Positions 5,397-8,839 of a DNA stretch of 8,839 bases are shown piece by piece; position 1 is the first letter of the stretch; the number at the start of each line of letters is the position of its first letter. Source of the stretch: Bacillota bacterium (lineage in GTDB: Bacteria > Bacillota > Clostridia > Acetivibrionales > DSM-2933); assembly GCA_030705945.1 (NCBI GenBank), contig JAUZPS010000163.1:1-8839 (forward strand), in the 5' to 3' direction. The notes below the pieces were generated by a model that saw nothing but the letters and a program-made list of their open reading frames with translations, did not search any database and was not told where the DNA came from. The position numbers and the translations under genes are program-made.

Positions 5397-7829
5397 TTAT
5401 GTAATATCTACATCATATAAAAGTTTTATTGTTATTGGGTTCAATAAAGTTGCTTTTACCAAGTCTGTCTGAGGAGGTACGCCATCTGCCACTTCATGAG
5501 TTATGCTGATAATTGCATTATTAGTAGTAGAATCGTTGTTGTATATTACATTAACTTTAGCACCTTTACCTGTTACTTTACTTTTCAATACGTACTTAAC
5601 CTTTATACTAAAACTAATACCTGGTAAATCGTAAGCCTTTGTATCTTTATTATAAGTAAGCATATGATCTTTACCAGCTAGCTGTACTATAAACTTATGA
5701 GGATTTGGGTCTTTTGGATCTTCAGGTTTAACCAAACTAGTGCCACTGGTGTCAGGTATATACTTTGCGTCATCAGGAATCGTAAATGATATAGTTAATG
5801 GAGCCTCTATAGCCGTTTGAACGATATCATTTATATTGTTACCAATATTGACAATGCTATCATTAACTTTATTCGGATCTCCTTGAGTACTAAAGTATAA
5901 TTGGGTTTTATCAGGAAAATTTTGCTGTTTATTTGGTATATTTGAAATTTCATCAGCTAGTGAAGTGAAAGCCAGATCACATAGATTATAATTAGGATTA
6001 TCGCTAGGTAAACTATTGATAAATGTTGGAACTACACCCTCACTAACTAGTTTGTTTATCATTTTACTTGCATACTTATATGAGTTAGAATCTTTTAATG
6101 CAATTGTACCTGATGTGTTTGTGCTAACTCCAATATTGGCTTCATTTACAAACTGTGAGTTATTAGCATCACCCACATCACCGTTACCAAGATAGTAATT
6201 CAAGCTGCTCTTCTCGCTTGTCCACGAATTTGGACCACTGCCTGCAAATACAATAATTGATTTGGAAACATTAGCGTTGGAAACAACAGCCTTATCGACA
6301 CTCAAAAATTTCTCAGCCCTTCTTAATCCGTCTCCAAGATTACTTTTGTTCAGTCTAGGATCAATAATCTGCTTCGGAGTCCTACTTAAAATTACTACCT
6401 TAGAGTCAGATACTACTTTGGAGACTTGTGTGTTAATGCTATCCAAATACCCCTTAAGGTCAGCAATAACTTTGTCATCGAAGCTTCCATCTGGTTTATT
6501 TATTTTATAAAGTATTGGGTTTCCATTGATGTCATAAAAATATTTATTTGTATAATTGCTATTGTTAGCTGTACTGTCATAAGACAAAATACCAATTTTT
6601 ATAGAAGTCTTGTCTTTTATATTATTTTTTAAACTATCTAAGAAGTTTTTAGCTCCAGTAATTATCTGGTCATAATATGTAGGTTTTGGATAGGCATCAT
6701 TAAAAAGATCATTTGTTCTACTATTTTCATTATAGATAATTGAATTACCTGCTTGATTCATTACAATATTTTTAGCTAAAACACTTCCTTTTATTGTAAC
6801 AGCTTGACCTTGTGTGCTTATTGTTCCTCTTGGAGCATACATTGTTCCATAAACCTTAGATGCATTTGTTTGAGCATTTATATTTCCAGTAGCTGAATAT
6901 AAGAAAGCTTCGTCAAATTCGCTTGTCTGGAGACCACTACCACCAAAGGTAATGTCTTTTTCTGCAGTTATAATTCCATAACTTTTAAACACTACTCCAT
7001 TGTTAAAATATACACTTCCTTGAAAATCCAACCTTGTATTTGGAAGAACTGTAAATGGTCCGCCAATCTTAAAGAACGGCTCGCTCACACTAGGCGCAGA
7101 CATATCAATGTCAGCATTATAACCTGATCTTCTCAATTCATCTTTATATGCTTTAACCTCATCATTAAAGTAATCAGTATCAAATGTATATGTTTTTAGC
7201 TTGTTCTGACTTATTGCTGCATCTAATTTGTCCTTTTGATCCGGTAATGGAACTGCGCTTGGCACTGGTTTCTTCCACTCATTTAACTGCGCATCAGTAT
7301 ACGGAATTGCAGATTTAAATACAGAAGTAGAAGTATACTCAAGATAACCTGTATTATAAGTTTTGTTATTGATAGCGTAAGAAAAATTAATTGTATTTCC
7401 TTGTAGTGTGATACCGGAATTAGAGTGAACCTTTCCTGTAATATTGGAGTCTTGTCCTGATAAAATCAATGAACTCTTTACGTCGTCATTTCCACTATAA
7501 AGACAATAATCGAACGGATATATTGTACCGGGGAGCTCTTGAGATAAGCTGCCTGATGTATCAATTAACATCATTATTTCCTTTTGGGGCACTATAGGAA
7601 CCTTTACTGAACCACCATATTTGTAATATATATCTTGTTTTGTATTATATTTGATTTCTATATTATTGTCCTTAGTTTCATCATATGAGCTATTAAAGCT
7701 TCGAACAAAACTGGTATTATCAGTAATCCCGCCTGTTGCAGTTGCATTCGAAGTGAAACCTGTCGTACTAATTACCAGACTAGCTAACATTAAAAACACA
7801 AGAAACTTACTGTACACTTTTCTTTTCAT
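5397..7829 (-). CDS. Large secreted VWA-domain protein with a beta-rich insertion
   Basis: An 810-residue exported protein. Residues 1-31 are a signal peptide (MKRK, hydrophobic core FLVFLMLASLVI, likely cleavage after ATA at 29-31). A VWA domain begins with KEIMMLIDTSGS, whose D90, S92 and S94 form the first metal-site (MIDAS) motif. It is interrupted by about 280 residues (roughly 103-378). The fold resumes with the helix DQIITGAKNFLDSLKN (387-402), KIGILSYD (411-418), SNLGDGLRRAEKFL (496-509; Ser in place of the usual Thr) and SIIVFAGSGPN (524-534; Gly where Asp is usual). The insert has two parts: SNITGKVHSNSGITLQG (128-144), and a strand-rich stretch with ITAEKDITFGGSG and YGTMYAPRGTISTQG ending GSVLAKNIVMNQ (287-359). 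This pattern resembles PilX/DUF7305-like and bactofilin-like modules. Residues ~675-805 form a likely beta-sandwich with a Pro-rich KPEDPKDPNP loop. No LPXTG motif, SLH domain or C-terminal membrane segment is seen. The start has AAAGGGGG seven bases upstream. It may act in surface adhesion or filament assembly (inference). Confidence 0.9.
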   Translation of the reverse strand: MKRKVYSKFLVFLMLASLVISTTGFTSNATATGGITDNTSFVRSFNSSYDETKDNNIEIKYNTKQDIYYKYGGSVKVPIVPQKEIMMLIDTSGSLSQELPGTIYPFDYCLYSGNDDVKSSLILSGQDSNITGKVHSNSGITLQGNTINFSYAINNKTYNTGYLEYTSTSVFKSAIPYTDAQLNEWKKPVPSAVPLPDQKDKLDAAISQNKLKTYTFDTDYFNDEVKAYKDELRRSGYNADIDMSAPSVSEPFFKIGGPFTVLPNTRLDFQGSVYFNNGVVFKSYGIITAEKDITFGGSGLQTSEFDEAFLYSATGNINAQTNASKVYGTMYAPRGTISTQGQAVTIKGSVLAKNIVMNQAGNSIIYNENSRTNDLFNDAYPKPTYYDQIITGAKNFLDSLKNNIKDKTSIKIGILSYDSTANNSNYTNKYFYDINGNPILYKINKPDGSFDDKVIADLKGYLDSINTQVSKVVSDSKVVILSRTPKQIIDPRLNKSNLGDGLRRAEKFLSVDKAVVSNANVSKSIIVFAGSGPNSWTSEKSSLNYYLGNGDVGDANNSQFVNEANIGVSTNTSGTIALKDSNSYKYASKMINKLVSEGVVPTFINSLPSDNPNYNLCDLAFTSLADEISNIPNKQQNFPDKTQLYFSTQGDPNKVNDSIVNIGNNINDIVQTAIEAPLTISFTIPDDAKYIPDTSGTSLVKPEDPKDPNPHKFIVQLAGKDHMLTYNKDTKAYDLPGISFSIKVKYVLKSKVTGKGAKVNVIYNNDSTTNNAIISITHEVADGVPPQTDLVKATLLNPITIKLLYDVDIT

Positions 7830-7947
7830 AAGTAAACCCCCTTTATTTTTCTTTGCGAAAATTTTATACTCTGATCTTTCTCTACTTAATTAATAATCTT
7901 ATAAATTCATTTTAAATGTTGAAACAAATTATTTAGGTTAAATATTA

Positions 7948-8835
7948 TTAATTCGGTGTATATTCGGCAACCCGAATTGATTCATTATTATCTGTATACA
8001 TTCTTATTTCAATATGGTCTATTTTTTTTACATTCATATCAGAAGAAAAATAGTTATGAGCTACAAACTTGTACATATCGCCATCTTTTTCTTCTGAAAT
8101 TCTTGAATCCGCAAAAACTATATCACCAGTATCTCCATATATGTTCATTTCTAATTGCTGATCAAGATTAATTTTTCCAGAAACTTTTACAACTGCATTA
8201 TTAGCATCAAAATCAATGCTATCTACCGAAAATTTAAGTTTACCAAATGTCGCCATCTGACCTACAATATATTTACCTGCAACAGCATGAATATAATCAT
8301 CAGCAGGTGTTGGCGAAGGCGTCGCTATACTTGTGGGAACGCTTGTACTATCACTAGGGCTAACAATTTCCTTAGCTTCATATGTAATATTAACCGTCCT
8401 GGTCTTATCGTCCCATTCAACATCTGCGCCGATACTTTCCCCAATAAACCTTAAAGGCACAAAGGTCCTCGAATTTGTGATTTCAGGAGGTGCATCCAAG
8501 TCATGCCCTACTGAATTTACATAAGCTTTTGTGTCCTTGATCTTTAACAGTATTTCGGTGCTGTTCCCACTTGCAGTAACAGTCTTATCTGTGTCGTTCC
8601 ACTGCACCTCCAACCCAAATGCTTCAAAGATTTTTCTGAACGGCACAAGTGTCCTTGAATTCTTTATGTACGGATTCACATCAAACTCTATCCGCGCCCC
8701 ATTCAGCATTACTTTTATCTCATTGTTTTTTCCAGCGTCCTGAGCTGTAGCAATTTTAGTAGTCAAGCTTGTACACATAACGAAGATAAGAAAAAAAATG
8801 AGCACTTGTCTATTTTTTCTTCGCACTCTTACCAT
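7948..8835 (-). CDS. Secreted stalk-domain protein with two copper-amine-oxidase-N-like repeats
   Basis: A 295-residue exported protein. It starts with a basic N-terminus (MVRVRRKNR) and a hydrophobic core (VLIFFLIFVMCTSL), with likely cleavage after IATA near residue 31. Residues ~40-152 hold two PF07833 'copper amine oxidase N-terminal' repeats. The hallmarks are VMLNGARIEFDVNPYIKNSR TLVPFRKIFEAFG..VQWN (42-80) and ITNSRTFVPLRFIGESIGADVEWDD (119-143). Despite the family name, these repeats are found in many Clostridia and Paenibacillus surface proteins and imply binding or structure, not catalysis. A Ser/Thr/Pro-rich linker (159-177, with PTSIATPSPTP) leads to an unrecognised beta-rich C-terminal domain (181-295). 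Only four bases upstream of the ATG are visible, so the ribosome binding site cannot be checked and a more upstream start is possible. The VWA gene follows 118 bp later with no clear terminator between, so joint transcription is plausible. Confidence 0.9.
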   Translation of the reverse strand: MVRVRRKNRQVLIFFLIFVMCTSLTTKIATAQDAGKNNEIKVMLNGARIEFDVNPYIKNSRTLVPFRKIFEAFGLEVQWNDTDKTVTASGNSTEILLKIKDTKAYVNSVGHDLDAPPEITNSRTFVPLRFIGESIGADVEWDDKTRTVNITYEAKEIVSPSDSTSVPTSIATPSPTPADDYIHAVAGKYIVGQMATFGKLKFSVDSIDFDANNAVVKVSGKINLDQQLEMNIYGDTGDIVFADSRISEEKDGDMYKFVAHNYFSSDMNVKKIDHIEIRMYTDNNESIRVAEYTPN

Positions 8836-8839
8836 ATTG

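Noticed and set aside
6262..6632. Plus-strand ORFs within the VWA gene, and likewise at 7651-7893 and 7956-8743
   Set aside because: They are antisense shadows of clearly coding minus-strand genes, without ribosome binding sites or recognisable protein features.
7863..7891. TATAAA (minus strand, 7868-7863) considered as a -10 box for the VWA gene
   Set aside because: The sequence at the -35 position is AATTAA and there is no TGn extension, so it is not distinguishable from AT-rich background.
5387..7948. Exact 14-base repeat AGGTTAAATATTAT at the 3' ends of both the VWA gene (5387-5400) and the stalk-domain gene (7935-7948)
   Set aside because: The shared position at two stop codons is curious. 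In AT-rich DNA of this length, however, about one 14-base match is expected by chance, and the phase relative to the two stop codons differs.

Overview
The window is AT-rich with strong GGAGG-type ribosome binding sites, secreted proteins with Ser/Thr/Pro-rich linkers, and a copper-amine-oxidase-N-type (PF07833) surface protein. This suggests a Gram-positive anaerobe of the Clostridia, possibly a relative of the cellulolytic Ruminiclostridium/Acetivibrio group. The genus assignment is inference only. No rRNA, tRNA, CRISPR array or intact insertion sequence was seen.

Left part (1-1383): an unrecognised membrane-anchored extracytoplasmic protein on the minus strand (74-721), a doubtful 62-codon ORF (944-1132), and a strong hairpin terminator (1180-1216) that probably ends the MATE transcript.

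Middle (1384-4847): a MATE-family multidrug/cation antiporter on the minus strand (1384-2796) with a well-formed sigma-A promoter. It is divergent from an AraC-family regulator on the plus strand (3957-4847). The 1.16 kb between them has no convincing gene. It holds several promoter-like motifs, among them a near-perfect sigma-D-type box, a 71-bp inverted-repeat unit and a duplicated extended -10 element. It looks like a mixture of regulatory DNA and decayed or mobile sequence. AraC/MATE pairing suggests the regulator could control the pump, but nothing here proves it.

Right part (4822-8839): three minus-strand genes. In transcription order they are a secreted two-repeat PF07833 'stalk-domain' protein, a large secreted von Willebrand factor A (VWA) protein, and a small cytoplasmic HD-domain phosphohydrolase. 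A perfect 11-bp stem terminator separates the VWA gene from the HD gene, and the HD ribosome binding site begins seven bases after it. The HD gene converges on and overlaps the 3' end of araC by 26 bp.

The most unusual item is the VWA protein. Its metal-site motif DTSGS (residues 90-94) is separated from the rest of the VWA fold by about 280 residues of beta-rich sequence. That insert resembles the repeat-like modules seen in bacterial pilus-assembly (PilX/DUF7305-like) and bactofilin-like proteins. A later metal-site aspartate appears to be replaced by glycine. This may be a cell-surface adhesin or pilus-tip-like protein of unusual architecture.
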